Assembly (NCBI GenBank): GCA_963828385.1
Contig: CAWHEF010000001.1
Span: forward strand, 1 to 64,000
Origin: Bog-756 sp963828385
GTDB lineage: Bacteria; Actinomycetota; Acidimicrobiia; Acidimicrobiales; RAAP-2
Reading direction: 5' to 3'
DNA length: 64,000 nt
Below, one piece after another: positions 21,551 to 31,917 of this stretch. The notes beneath the pieces were generated by a model. It was given only the letters and a program-made list of their open reading frames with translations. It did not search any database and was not told the DNA's origin. The position numbers and the translations under genes are program-made. How positions within the stretch are numbered: the stretch's first letter is position 1; each line of letters opens with the position of its first letter.

Positions 21551-22358
21551 ATGCCCCCGGACGTACTCGACCGACGGACCTCTCGACGACTACACGACGG
21601 AGGAGTTCTCCTTCGGCGGTGAGACACGGACCTTCCATCGGACCGGGTCCGGCCCGGCGGTCATCGTCCTCAGTGAGATACCCGGCATCACACCGGCGGT
21701 GGCCGACTTCGGCCGGCGGGTGGCGGCTTCCGGCTTGACCGCCGTGCTCCCTCACCTGTTCGGAGAGGACGGGCGGGCCGTCTCAGCCGGCTACGCGTTC
21801 ACCTCGTTCACCCGGGCGTGCGTGGCACGCGAGTTCACCGTCCTCGCCCGCTCGAAGACCAGTCCCGTCATCTCCTGGCTCAGGGCTCTGGCTCGCCACG
21901 AGCACGAGACCTGCGGGGGTCCCGGGGTCGGAGCGGTCGGCATGTGCTTCACCGGGGGCTTCGCCCTCGGCATGATGCTGGAGGAGGCGGTAGTGGCCCC
22001 GGTCCTCAGCCAGCCGGGGCTCCCCATCGGGCTCACCGGGGCTCACCGGCGTGACCTCGGGCTCTCCGAGCACGACCTGCGCCGGGTGGAGGGCCGGGCC
22101 AAGGCGGGTACCTGCGTGCTCGGGCTCCGGTTCTCCGACGACAAGATGAGTCCGCCGGATCGGTTCGCCCATCTGTCCGAGCTGCTGGGCGACTCGTTCA
22201 TCGCGGTCGAGATCGACTCCTCGCCCGGCAACCCGGGCGGCCACGGCCGGAGGGCTCATTCCGTCCTCACCGAGGAGCTCGACGACCGTCCGGGAACCCC
22301 GACCCGCGCCGCGCTCGACCAGGTGCTCGACTTCCTGCGCCAGCGCCTCGGCCGATGA
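21551..22358 (+). CDS. Dienelactone hydrolase family protein (apparent frameshift at N-terminus)
   Basis: Alpha/beta hydrolase with Cys nucleophile (GMCFTGGFALGMM) and late His (RRAHSVLTEE), as in dienelactone hydrolases. The typical N-terminus (STDGPLDDYTTEEFSFGGE, then AVIVLSEIPGITPAVADFG) is readable in one frame from about 21562. That frame has no start codon before GTG 21699, which would delete the first strand. An ATG at 21551, 10 bases after the preceding stop, lies in a different frame, so a single missing base near 21555-21565 is the likely explanation. The stop overlaps the next ATG (ATGA). Confidence 0.75.
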
Positions 22359-23230
22359 CAGAACAGGCGGAGGCCTGGCGGACACGGGGCAGTTACCTCG
22401 CGCTCGCCGGTCATGCCATCTTCACGGTGGACGTGCCGGCAGTGACCGAGCGGCGGCCGCCCTTGCTCGTGCTCCACGGCTTCCCGACCTCGTCCTTCGA
22501 CTTCCACCCGGTGGTCGACGCCCTGCGCCGGGAACGACGGGTCGTCCTCTTCGACATGCTCGGCTACGGGCTGTCCGACAAGCCCGACCAGGCCTACTCG
22601 CTCGGGCAACAGGCCGACATCGCCGAAGGCGTGGCCGATGCGTTGGGCCTCGACGCCTTCGGGCTCCTCACCCACGACGTCGGCGACTCGGTGGGGGGCG
22701 AGCTCCTGGCCCGGAACCTATCCGGGGACTGGGACGTCGAGGTGACCGATCGGGTGCTGCTCAACGGCAGCATCTATCTCGAGCTGGCCCAGCTGAGCGC
22801 CGGCCAGCTCTTGCTCCTCGACCTGCCCGACGCCAAGCTCGACACCGACAGCCCCATCTCCGAGGAGACGGTCATGGCCGGGGTGGCGGCCACGTTCAGC
22901 CCGGTGTCGAGCGTCGACGCCGGTGACCTTTCGGCGGCCGGTGAGATGCTCGCCCATCAGGACGGACACCTCCTCTTGCCGCGGGTGATCCGCTACATCG
23001 AAGACCGCCGGCGGCACGAGGACCGCTACACCGGGGCCATCGAAGGGCACCCTTCGCCGTTGGCCCTCGTCTGGGGACGGGACGATCCGATCGCGGTCCC
23101 GGCCATGGTCGACCGACTCCGCCAGGCTCGGGGCGACACGCCGGCGATCATCCTCGACGGCGTCGGCCACTACCCGATGGTCGAGGCCCCTGACCGGTTC
23201 CTCGACGCCATGGCGAGCCTTTCCGGCTGA
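22355..23230 (+). CDS. Alpha/beta hydrolase, haloalkane dehalogenase/epoxide hydrolase-like
   Basis: A 291-residue hydrolase. It has VLHGFPTSSFDFHP, DMLGYGLSDKP, LTHDVGDSVGGEL (a nucleophile Asp after His, as in dehalogenases and epoxide hydrolases) and the catalytic His in GVGHYPMVEAPD. The ATG at 22355 overlaps the dienelactone hydrolase stop, so the two are coupled. It closes a four-gene rightward run ending at a strong hairpin. The true substrate is unknown. Confidence 0.82.
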   Translation: MTEQAEAWRTRGSYLALAGHAIFTVDVPAVTERRPPLLVLHGFPTSSFDFHPVVDALRRERRVVLFDMLGYGLSDKPDQAYSLGQQADIAEGVADALGLDAFGLLTHDVGDSVGGELLARNLSGDWDVEVTDRVLLNGSIYLELAQLSAGQLLLLDLPDAKLDTDSPISEETVMAGVAATFSPVSSVDAGDLSAAGEMLAHQDGHLLLPRVIRYIEDRRRHEDRYTGAIEGHPSPLALVWGRDDPIAVPAMVDRLRQARGDTPAIILDGVGHYPMVEAPDRFLDAMASLSG

Positions 23231-23284
23231 GCGCACCGACGGGATCGGGTGCAGTGCCCCGTCCGGCATCCGGTCCTGGCGCGG

Positions 23285-23313
23285 GCCGACGGGACCGAGG
23301 TGGTCCCGTCGGC
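23285..23313. terminator. Bidirectional terminator hairpin
   Basis: A perfect 12-bp inverted repeat, GCCGACGGGACC-gaggt-GGTCCCGTCGGC, lies in the gap between two convergent genes (stops at 23230 and 23338). There is no T-run on either side, as is common in high-G+C genomes. Confidence 0.75.
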
Positions 23314-23337
23314 GCACGACTCCTAGCTCACGGACTC

Positions 23338-26300
23338 CTACGTGATGGCGTTCGGCGAGTAGTAGCCCACCACATCGACGACCACATCCGCAGACCCCGA
23401 GAGGTTGTAGAAGTTGACGGTCCCCGTGGGTCCGACCTTGACCACCACCAGGTTGGTGATCGTCTGGCCACCGACCCAGTTGAGGTCGGACGCCAGGGGC
23501 CTCGTGCTGCCACCCGGGTACACGGTCAAGAAGCTGGGTTGGGTGGTGTTGGTGACCGTGACGCTCAAGACAACGGACGTGGGTGCGTTGGGCGAGGTCA
23601 TGGGCGGAACGCCACCGGTGCCGCTCACCTGGACGGACAGCGTGGACGACGGGTCATTGTTCAGGCCCGACCCGAGGGTTTGGCCGGAGTAGGGCTCGTT
23701 CGAGTTGGCCCGCGTGTCGGTGATCCGGTTGGGCGCGAAGCCCGAGTAGTACTGCCCGGTGCCGCTCGGCGTCGAGTCGGTGAACCATCCGTTGACGTCG
23801 ACCACCACATCGGTGTTCCCGGCGTGGTTGAAGATCGAGACCTGGCCATTCGTCCCCACGGGCACGACGACCCGGTCGGGCACCGTCTGGCCGGGAACCG
23901 TGTTCACGTTCGACGCCAGTGGCTGGGGGCTGCCCGTGGGGTACACGGTCAGGAACCCGGACTGGCTCGGGTTGGTGGCGGTGACGTTCAGCACCACAGC
24001 GGACACGCCCGTCGCCGGGACACCGCCCTGACCGGTCACCTGGACGTTCAGTGTGGCATTGGGAGCGTTGTTCAAGCCCGATCCGAGGGTCTGGCCGGCA
24101 TAGGGCTCACCCGAGCCTGGTCGAGTGTCCGCCAGCCGGGCCGGCGGCAGCGAGTTGAACAGTCCGGACTGGCCGATCCCCGGGCCGACATAGCCGGCCA
24201 CATCGACGACCAGGTCGGTCGCCCCACTGTGGTTGAACACGCTGATCTGCCCGTTGGCACCGATCGCCACCATGGCGAGGTTGGGGACGATCTGGCCCGG
24301 GGTGAAGCTCAGGTTGGAGGCGAGCGGCTGGGTGACGCCGGTCGGGAAGACCGTGAAGAACCCGCTGCCGGTGGGGTTGACGGCCGTGACCGTCACCACC
24401 ACATCGGTGGCATCGGCGGGCACGACCTGGCCCAGCGGACCGTTCACCCCTGTCACCTGGACGTTCAGAGTCTGGGGGTTGCTCCCGGCACCGAGGGTCT
24501 GCCCGGCATAGGGCTCACCCGAGCCTGGCCGGGTGTCGGCGATCCGGTACGGGGCCAGCGTGTGGTACGGGTTGGGCGGCACGTATGTGAACGCCGTCGT
24601 CGGCCCGCCGAGGCTCGTCCCACCTGCTGTGGTCAGCGTGACGAAGACCACGCCCGTTCCCGCCGGCGAGGTCGCCGTGCAGGTGGTGTCCGACGTACAG
24701 CTGAAGTTCGTCGCCGCGGTGGAGCCGAAGTCGACGGCGGTGGCCCCGGTGAACCCGGTGCCGGTGAGCGTAACGAGCGTCCCGCCCGCCTCCGGCCCGA
24801 AGTTCGGGTTGATCCCGAGAAGGAGCGGCACCGGGGCGTAGGTGAAGTGGTCGGCCGGGGTCGTGGGGCTCGTCCCCCCCGGGGTCGTGACCGTCACGTC
24901 GACCGTCCCGGGAATTCCGGGTGGCGAGGTCGTGGTGATCTCGGTGCAGTCGGGGTTGGTCGTGAACGTCGTCACCGGTGTCGTCCCGAAATCGACGGCC
25001 GTCGCCCCACACAGGTCGGTGCCGGTGATGGTGACCGGGGTCCCGCCCGCCGTCGGCCCGCTGGACGGGGTCACGCCGGTCACGGCCGGACCGGCCACGT
25101 AGGTGTAGCTGTCAGCCGGTGGGTTGGCGGCACTGGTCCCGGCGGTGGTGGTGACGTGGACGTCCACGGTCCCTGCTGTCCCGGGTGGTGTGGTCGCCGT
25201 GCACGACGAGTCGGTACAGGTGACCGACGTGCCCGGTATGGTTCCGAAGTCGACTGACCCACCGCTCAGGTTGGCCCCGCCGATGGTCACCACCTGGCCC
25301 CCGGAGGTCGGCCCCGAGGACGGGGTGACGGAGTCGACGACGGGCAGGGCGGTCACGCCGTTGTAGGTGAACAGGTCGTTGGCCGTCGACGGGCTCGTGC
25401 CCGCCGCGGTGATGACGTTCACGTGGACGGTCGTATTGGCGGTGCCCGGCGGCGAGGTGGCGGTGCACGTCGTGTCGGTCGAGCAGTTGACCGCCGTGGC
25501 GGCGTTGCCTCCGAAGGTGACCCCGGTGGCACCGGTGAAGCCAGTGCCCGAGATGGTCACGACCGTGCCCCCGGCAGCCGGACCCGACGTCGGGGTGATC
25601 CCGGTGACGACCGGGAGGTTGGCGTAGGTGAACACGTCGGCCGGCGACGTTGGGCTCGTGCCGTGGGCGGTCGTCACCGTGACGTCGACCGGACCGACAG
25701 CGTGCGCCGGTGAGGTGGCGGTGATCTCGGTCGGCGACACGACCGTGACGTTGGTGGCCGGCGACGTGCCGAAGTTGACGCCGGTCGTGCCGAGGAAGTC
25801 GGTCCCGGTGATGGTGACCGACGTGCCCCCGGTCGTCGGACCGGTGTTCGGGGTGATGCCGGTCACCGCCGGCGGGGCGTTGACGTCGGGCCCGACGGCC
25901 GAGCACGTCGATTCGGCGACCTTGATGGTCGACAGGCCGCCGAGGGTCTGGACGTAGAGGCCGTCGACGGTCAGGCTCGTGCTTCCGAGGGTGTCACTGG
26001 CCACCTGCCGGTTGAGGACGACCGTGGCCAGCCCCGGGACCGAGATCCCGAAGTTCGGGGGGATGGGCGTCGGCAAAGAGAACGGGACGCCGGCCAGCTC
26101 CAGGTTGGCGATGGTGGTGCTGCCGACCGAGCCGGAGGCGTTCGACGTACAGCTGGTGTTCACGGCGTCGGCGGTGAGGGCACCGAAGAGGGCGTCCACG
26201 TTCGCCACGGTGGCCGAGCTCTGTGAGCTGCCGCTCGGACCCGGCGATGTGGTGCCCTGGGTGCTCACGTTCAGGAGCCCGAGGTCGAGCACGCCATCCA

Positions 26301-26521
26301 CGCTCGCCGACGACGGCGGTGCCCGTGAACGGGCCGCCGCCGCTCCCATTGGACGGCAGCGACACGGTCGGGGTCGGCGGAACCGTGACGAGACCGGTGG
26401 CCTGGACACCGGTGGCGCTTCCCTGCACGGTGTTGACGGTGGCGGAGGCGATGGACGGGAGGGCGACCAGCGAGGACAGTAGGGCGGCCAGGGTGACGGC
26501 GATGAAGGTCAGCGGGCGCAC
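23338..26521 (-). CDS. Large secreted protein with five IPT/TIG repeats and three C-terminal VTG/VGYF-type repeats (apparent frameshift)
   Basis: Probable surface or extracellular protein of about 1,060 residues. The N-terminus (GTG at 26521, with further basic residues upstream) has a signal peptide, LTFIAVTLAALLSSLVALPSIASA. After about 200 residues come five Ig-like IPT/TIG units, each opening with a form of VTGITPNTGPTTGGTSVTI. Three repeats of about 120 residues follow, each running from ADTRPGSGEPYAGQTLG to VVDVAGYV; these are widespread in actinobacterial exported proteins. The signal peptide and the rest are in different frames, which meet near 26305-26320, so a one-base indel is inferred there. 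No anchor motif is visible at the C-terminus. Function is unknown, perhaps adhesion; the divergent glycosyltransferase may glycosylate it or act independently. Confidence 0.78.
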
Positions 26522-26823
26522 GATGCGTGCTCGACGGTGCCGACGTCGTGGGCGGGGCCTGGCCCGCGTCCGGTGTGCTGTGCGCCTTGAAGATAGCCAT
26601 GCCCTGACCCTTCCGCCGATCGGTCGTCGCGTGATGGTCCGTCACGCCGAGCCGGCCGTCTTGGTATGTACGCTCTGTTGCAGAGAGGTCCCCGGATCGC
26701 CTGAACCAGGGATCTCCACCGCACCCGTCAGTTCATCCCATCGGCAGGATCACGAGGGCACTTGAGAGAAAATTCTTCATCGACGCCGATTGCGGCCGTC
26801 GTCCGTAACGGGGACCTCCTGAC
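26522..26823. other. Divergent spacer between the TIG protein and the glycosyltransferase locus
   Basis: About 300 bases without a convincing gene. The stretch around 26660-26780 is less G+C-rich than its surroundings and probably holds both promoters. No operator was recognised. The upstream frames read as continued basic sequence before the TIG protein's GTG, so its true start could lie slightly inside this spacer. Confidence 0.5.
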
Positions 26824-27711
26824 ATGGGGTTGAGCCTCGCCGTACAGGTCGTCCTCTACGGCCAGGAACCCGAGACGGTGACGCGTCTCGTCGACGCCGT
26901 CGTCGCCGCCGGGCACCAGGCCCGTCTCCAAGGAGCGGTCACCGAGGTCGTCCTGGCCCTCGGGGACAACTCGGCCGGGGAGTCGTCCATCGGCGGAGTT
27001 GCGCCGTCACTCAATGAACGGGGCACTGCCGCCGGGCTCAGCTCGGTCTCGTACACGCCCTTCGAGAGGAACATCGGTCACGGCCAGGGGCACAACAGGT
27101 TGGCCGCCCTCACCAGCTCCGACGTGCTCGTCGTGCTCAACCCCGACACCTACCCGGCTCCGAACCTCTTCACCGAGTTGACCCTGGCGCTCGCCGACCC
27201 ATCGGTCGGCATCGCCGAGGCCAGGCAGATCCCCCTCGAGCACCCGAAGGAATTCGACCTCGTCCATGGCGACACACCGTGGGCCAGCGGCTGCTGCTTC
27301 GCCGTCAGCCGCGAGACGTTCGACGCCGTCGGCGGCTTCGAGGAGAGCTTCTTCCTCGACTGCGACGACGTGGACCTCTCGTGGCGCGTCCGCATCGGGG
27401 GCCTCCGCGTGCTCGATGTTCCCTCTGCCCCGGTCTTCCACGACAAGCGACCGACCGAGAGCGGCTATCCGGAGCCTCGGGGCGACGAGGCCTACCACGC
27501 CGGGGTGGGACGGCTGCTGCTCGCTTGGAGAGCCGGGCGCCCCGACGTGCTGGCGCGCTTCAGCCAGCAGCTCGACCGGGGCACCGACGACGAGCGTCGT
27601 GCCGCCACCGAGTTCCGGCACCGGCGGGCGGAGGGGACACTGCCCGGACCGTACCCGCAATCGGACGTCCCGCTCTTCGTCGGCGGCGAGCTCGAGCCCC
27701 GCCGGTTCTGA
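26824..27711 (+). CDS. Family 2 glycosyltransferase
   Basis: A 295-residue GT-A fold transferase related to rhamnosyltransferases. The nucleotide-binding start is LAVQVVLYGQEPETV, then NIGHGQGHNRLA and the metal-binding VLNPDTYPAPN (DxD variant NPD). The acceptor region is WASGCCFAVSRETFDAVGGFEESFFLDCDDVDLS, with the general base in the CDDVDLS segment. It likely adds a sugar to a surface polysaccharide or glycolipid. The next gene begins one base after the stop, so they form an operon. Confidence 0.87.
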   Translation: MGLSLAVQVVLYGQEPETVTRLVDAVVAAGHQARLQGAVTEVVLALGDNSAGESSIGGVAPSLNERGTAAGLSSVSYTPFERNIGHGQGHNRLAALTSSDVLVVLNPDTYPAPNLFTELTLALADPSVGIAEARQIPLEHPKEFDLVHGDTPWASGCCFAVSRETFDAVGGFEESFFLDCDDVDLSWRVRIGGLRVLDVPSAPVFHDKRPTESGYPEPRGDEAYHAGVGRLLLAWRAGRPDVLARFSQQLDRGTDDERRAATEFRHRRAEGTLPGPYPQSDVPLFVGGELEPRRF

Positions 27712-27712
27712 C

Positions 27713-29514
27713 ATGGTCGACAAGCCCAAGTACCAGTTCGCCTTCTCCTGGGAGTCCCCCTACGGGCGCGCCGTCCGGCTGGTGCAGCGGTTCGCCGCTC
27801 CGGGGATCCTGTTGGACCTCGGGTGCGGTCACGCGGCCGTCGCCGAACCGCTCCGCGACCACGGCTTCGCCTACGTCGGGATCGATCGGGACCCGGTGGC
27901 CCTGGCCCGGATCGAACAACGCGGGTTCGAGGCCCACGAGGCCGACCTCGGCGACGTCGACGCGCTCGAGGAACGGATCCGGAAGGTCGTCGACGGCCGG
28001 AGCGTCAGTGCCGTCCTCCTCCTCGATGCCCTCGAGCATCTGCCCGATCCTGGCGCCTTCCTCGCCGCCCTGCGGGACGTCGTCGACGGGCTCGGCCGTC
28101 CGGTGATGGTCATCAGCATCCCCAACGTCGCCCACTTCGACCTCGGGGCCAAGCTGCTCGCCGGTCGCTGGGACGTCACGCCGACCGGATTGCTGGACGA
28201 GACCCATCTCGGGTTCTTCACCGAGGAGCGCCTCACCACGACGCTCGGTAGGCACGGCTGGAAGGAGTTGGCATCCGACGATCTCCCCCTCTTCCAGTCG
28301 GACCAGCACTTCCCCGTGGACCATCCTGTCCTGGCGTCGGGAACGCCGCTCAGCGACCACCTCCGGACCGTCAGGGACGCCGTCGACGGCCACGGTTCGG
28401 TAAACCAGTTCGTCCGCGCCTATGCCCTGGATGGCCTCCAACCGGCGCCGGCGGTCAGCGCGCCCGACAACGCCTTCGAGCCGCCGTTCCTCACCGTGCT
28501 GACGCGTACCCAGGGCGAGCGCGTGCGGCGAGCCTCGTCGAGACCTTGACGTGCCTCGCCGCCCAGACGAGCGACGACTTCGAAGTCATCGTCCTCGTCC
28601 ACTCCTCCGATCCGCGCCACCGGGAAGCCACTGACGACCTGGTGGCGATGTTCGCGCCGGCCTTCGCCGACCGGGTGCGGGTCACGGCGGTCACCGGCGG
28701 CGGCCGATCACGACCGCTGAATGTGGGGATCGACCTGGCCGAGGGTCGCTACGTCGCCTTCCTCGACGACGATGACGTCGTCACGGCGGACTGGGTCGAG
28801 CGCTTCCTCGAGGGGGCGCGGGCCCATCCCGGCACGGTCGTCCGGGCGTCGTGCTTCGTCCGACAGATCCGCTCCCCCGAGGAGCGGAGCGAAAGGGCCT
28901 GCCGGTCACCCTGACGAGGCCCTATCGCGCCTATCCCGAGCGTTTCGACTTCGTCAGCCACCTGTGCGAGAACCAGAGTCCGAACTGCAGCTACGCGGTT
29001 CCCCTCGGCCTCTGCCGCTTCCTCGGCCTGCGCTTCAACGAGGCCCTCGACCTCTACGAGGACTGGGACTTCCTGCTCCGCTCAGCCGAGCTCGGCGGTG
29101 TCACCGACGTTCCCGCCATCACGAGCATCTACCAGAATTGCCCTGAGCGAGAAGGTCCCGGCGGCCAGGTCGGGCGCGACCAGTGGAACGTTTGCGAGCA
29201 GCTCATGTTCGCAGAGCTGGATGCCCGCCCGCTGCTGCTGCCGCCGGGGAGCGCGTCGCGCGATGGGCCGGCCGAGCATTCCGGGCCGCCGTCCGGGCCC
29301 GGCGCTCCCACCACAGCGAGCTCGGCTGACCGACCTCGTCGTCAGCATGCAGGAGCGGATCGACCAGCTGGCGACAGAGGCCGAGGGTGCACGGCGGAAG
29401 GCGGCGAGCGAGCGGGCCGCCCGGGAGGAGGTCCTGGGCTCGGAGTTCTGGCGCCTCACGAAGCCGGCCCGTTCACTCGTCGACTGGCTGAAGACGAAGA
29501 GGACCCGCTCCTGA
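27713..29514 (+). pseudogene. Methyltransferase-glycosyltransferase fusion with several frame breaks
   Basis: A two-domain protein broken into five frames. Residues 1-270 are a class I SAM methyltransferase (LLDLGCGHAAVAEPL, VGIDRDP, LLLDALEHLPDPGAFL, ISIPNVAHFDL). It runs straight into a family 2 glycosyltransferase (PFLTVLTRTQGERV, DFEVIVLVHSSD, RPLNVGIDLAEGRYVAFLDDDD, EDWDFLLR), then a coiled-coil tail ending SEFWRLTKPARSLVDWL. The frame changes near 28530, 28905, 29245 and 29325, with readable protein on both sides each time. Clustered assembly errors or true decay could both explain this; the intact motifs favour error. It is placed directly after the first glycosyltransferase. Confidence 0.68.
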
Positions 29515-29526
29515 AGCTCCGAGCAG

Positions 29527-29605
29527 GGTGTGCAGAGAGCTCAGCGTGTGCAGAGAGCTCAGGGTGTGCCGAGAGCTCAGCGTGTGCCGAGAGCTCAGCG
29601 TGTGC
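29527..29605. repeat. 18-bp tandem repeat over a methyltransferase stop codon
   Basis: Four copies and a partial fifth of an 18-base unit, SGTGTGCMGAGAGCTCAG, at 29527, 29545, 29563, 29581 and 29599. Read on the minus strand, each full copy carries TGA in the same frame (the period is a multiple of three), giving four in-frame stops in tandem; the first is the stop of the methyltransferase gene. The array sits between convergent genes. Confidence 0.92.
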
Positions 29606-30398
29606 ACACCACCTCACCGTGGACCACGGTGAACCAGCCGTCGGGGGTGTCGGCCCACCGGCGGTAGGCGGCGGCGAACGACTCGAGGTCGGCCCGAGTG
29701 GCGAGGCCGTGGTCGAGCAGCTGGTCGGCCAGGGACGAGTAGAGGAAGCGGTCTGCCCACAGCCCACCCCACCATGCCCGTGTGTCGGGCGTTGCGAAGC
29801 ACCACACCGATGCGGACGGGGCGACCGCCGAGAAGCCGACGCCACGGGCCCAGGCCAGCAGTCGGCGCCCGGCGTCCCATGTGGCGCCGTTCCGTTCGGT
29901 CAGCCTGCCGTAGGTGGCGATCGCCCGGGCGAGGTCCTCGTCGTCCGGGTAGAAGCGCATGGTCGGGAAGTCCGAGTCGCGGGCGGCGACGATCCCACCA
30001 GGTCGGCACACCCGGGCCATCTCGGCCAAGGCGGCCTGCGGTTCTCCGAGGTGCTGGAGGACCTGGTGGGCATGGACGACGTCGAAGGAGCCGTCTTCGA
30101 AGCGCAGTCCGTAGACACTGCCCTCCTCGAAGGTGACCGTGTCGACGCCCGCCTCGGCGGCCGCCTGGCGGGCCTCGTCGAGGACGTCGGTGCTCGGGTC
30201 GATCCCGACCACGCAGCCGGGTGCCACCAGACGGGCGAGATCCGAGGTGATGGTGCCGGGGCCACACCCGACGTCGAGCACCGACTGGCTCCTCCGGAGC
30301 AAGGGAAGCAGGTACCCCGCCGAATTCTCCGCCGTGCGCCACCGGTGCGACCGCAGCACGCTGTCGTGATGGCCGTGGGTGTAGGTCGCTTCTGTCAC
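29595..30398 (-). CDS. Class I SAM-dependent methyltransferase
   Basis: A 267-residue methyltransferase. Motif I is VLDVGCGPGTITSDLA (residues 40-55), motif II is GIDPSTDVLDEA, and VHAHQVLQHLGEP and VCRPGGIVAARDSDF mark the later strands. A C-terminal cap with several Trp residues (WWGGLWADRF, RRWADTPDGWFTVVHGE) is typical of small-molecule methyltransferases of the UbiE/MenG-like type, but the substrate is unknown. GTG start at 30398. It is divergent from the LysR gene, with about 70 AT-richer bases between them. Confidence 0.87.
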   Translation of the reverse strand: MTEATYTHGHHDSVLRSHRWRTAENSAGYLLPLLRRSQSVLDVGCGPGTITSDLARLVAPGCVVGIDPSTDVLDEARQAAAEAGVDTVTFEEGSVYGLRFEDGSFDVVHAHQVLQHLGEPQAALAEMARVCRPGGIVAARDSDFPTMRFYPDDEDLARAIATYGRLTERNGATWDAGRRLLAWARGVGFSAVAPSASVWCFATPDTRAWWGGLWADRFLYSSLADQLLDHGLATRADLESFAAAYRRWADTPDGWFTVVHGEVVCTR

Positions 30399-30468
30399 CT
30401 TCCCAGCCTGCGCCCATCCGGGGATATTAGCAAACAGAATTTAGTCATAGTGTGTATAAGCTCACCAA

Positions 30469-31373
30469 ATGGCTGCGCCCGACTGGCTCCGGATGTTCGT
30501 GGCCGTCTACCGCGGCCGGATCGGTCACCGGCGGCGCCCGCCTCCGCCACGTCTCCCAGTCGGCGGCGAGCCAGCAGCTCACCGCCCTCGAACGCCGGAT
30601 CGGGACCCCCCTGTTCACCCGCACCGGCGTCGGGATGGAGCCCACCCGTCGGGGTCGGGAGCTCTACGCCGAAGTGGCCGACTCCCTCGACCGGATCGAA
30701 CAGGTGCTGGCCGGCCTCGACGTCGGTTCGGTTCGACGCCCGGACCCGCCGCTCAGGATTGGCTCCTCGGCCGAGTACTTCTCCGCCGCCGTCCTGCCCC
30801 GCCTCGGAGCGGGGTCACCGGCCGTCACCGCCCGGTTCGCCCCCGACGCCGACCTGCTCGAGATGGTGGAGCACGGTGACCTCGATGTGGCCGTTGTCAG
30901 CTCGGCCACGTCGCGCCGGGTCGCTCGCCGTCACGGCGGTGGGGGTCAAGCGACTCGTCCTCGTCGGACCACCCGGAACGGCGCCGGCATTGGGGACGGA
31001 GGAAGGGCCGCCGTCGCTCGAGGAGCTCGGGCGGCACCTGGAAGGAGCACCGTGGGTTGCCTACAGCCTCGAGCTCCCACTGACGCGCCGGTTCTGGCAG
31101 ACGGTGCTCGGGCGCCCGTTCGGTGGAGACCTGCGACTGGTCGCCCCCGACCTCCGGGCCGTCACCGCCGCCGTCGAGCATGGGCTCGGCGTGAGCCTGC
31201 TTCCGGCGTTCTCCTGCGCCGACGCCCTGGCCAGGGGAACCGTGATCGAGCTCCATCCTGTGTCCGGCCTGGCGCCGACCGAACCGTGGTTCGCATGCAT
31301 GCGAGCCGCCGACGCCGACCGGCGCCCGGTCACCGAGTTCGTGGCCGACCTGGCCGCCGCAGCGCAGCACTGA
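30469..31373 (+). pseudogene. LysR-family transcriptional regulator with two frame breaks
   Basis: The sequence of a whole LysR regulator can be read, but in three frames. MAAPDWLRMFVAVYR begins the winged helix at ATG 30469. VSQSAASQQLTALERRIGTPLFTR completes it one frame on, after a break near 30514 that is best explained by one extra G. The effector domain switches frame again near 30915 and ends LLPAFSCADALARGTV...VADLAAAAQH. Both breaks fall in G+C-rich runs. It probably regulates the divergent methyltransferase or itself. Its stop overlaps the 3' end of the Nudix gene on the other strand. Confidence 0.7.
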
Positions 31374-31869
31374 GCCCGATCCCCGTCACCGGCCTGCCGT
31401 CCTCGAGGTACAGCAGGCTTCCGGCGGCGTCACGAGCGGCGAGGGCGGCCATCACCCGGCGCCGGACGGGACCGCTGAGCAGTCCGGCCGCCTCGTCGGG
31501 CATGGCCCACCGGTACGCGCTCAGCTCCTCCTCTTGCAGCACGACGGCCCCTCGCCGATCGGCGTCGAGCTCCCCGCAGTCGAACAACAGCCGCAGCCCA
31601 CCGGGATTGGACCTCTTGGGGCGGAGGAAGTCCACGCAGAGCAGACGGCCGGTGTCCACCACCAGCCCGGTCTCCTCTGAGACCTCGCGGCGACATCCCT
31701 CCCAGGGTGTCTCCCCCTCCGCCTCGAGCTGACCGCCGGGGATCGTCCATCCCGACTTGTACGTCGGTTTGACCACGAGGAGCCGGCCGTCCCCGTCGCC
31801 GAGCAGCGCCCCCGCCGAGGCCGGGATCCTCGGCACGACGTGGTCGAGGTGCCCGGGGCGATCGTCCAC
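31330..31869 (-). CDS. Nudix hydrolase
   Basis: A 179-residue pyrophosphohydrolase with the Nudix box GGQLEAEGETPWEGCRREVSEETGL, shown as G-x5-E-x7-REVSEETGL, near residues 53-75. The substrate strand (VKPTYKSGWTIPG) precedes it. The GTG at 31869 gives a short N-terminus that fits the family; no strong ribosome site is seen. It could cleanse oxidised nucleotides or hydrolyse nucleotide sugars. It is divergent from the small membrane protein. Confidence 0.8.
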   Translation of the reverse strand: MDDRPGHLDHVVPRIPASAGALLGDGDGRLLVVKPTYKSGWTIPGGQLEAEGETPWEGCRREVSEETGLVVDTGRLLCVDFLRPKRSNPGGLRLLFDCGELDADRRGAVVLQEEELSAYRWAMPDEAAGLLSGPVRRRVMAALAARDAAGSLLYLEDGRPVTGIGLSAALRRPGRPRTR

Positions 31870-31917
31870 CGCCCCATGATCACCGATCCGGGAACGTCCT
31901 GGTGCCACACTCGGCCC

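Noticed and set aside
23254..25257. 667-codon plus-strand frame
   Set aside because: Antisense of the TIG-repeat gene; its apparent repeats mirror the repeats on the other strand.
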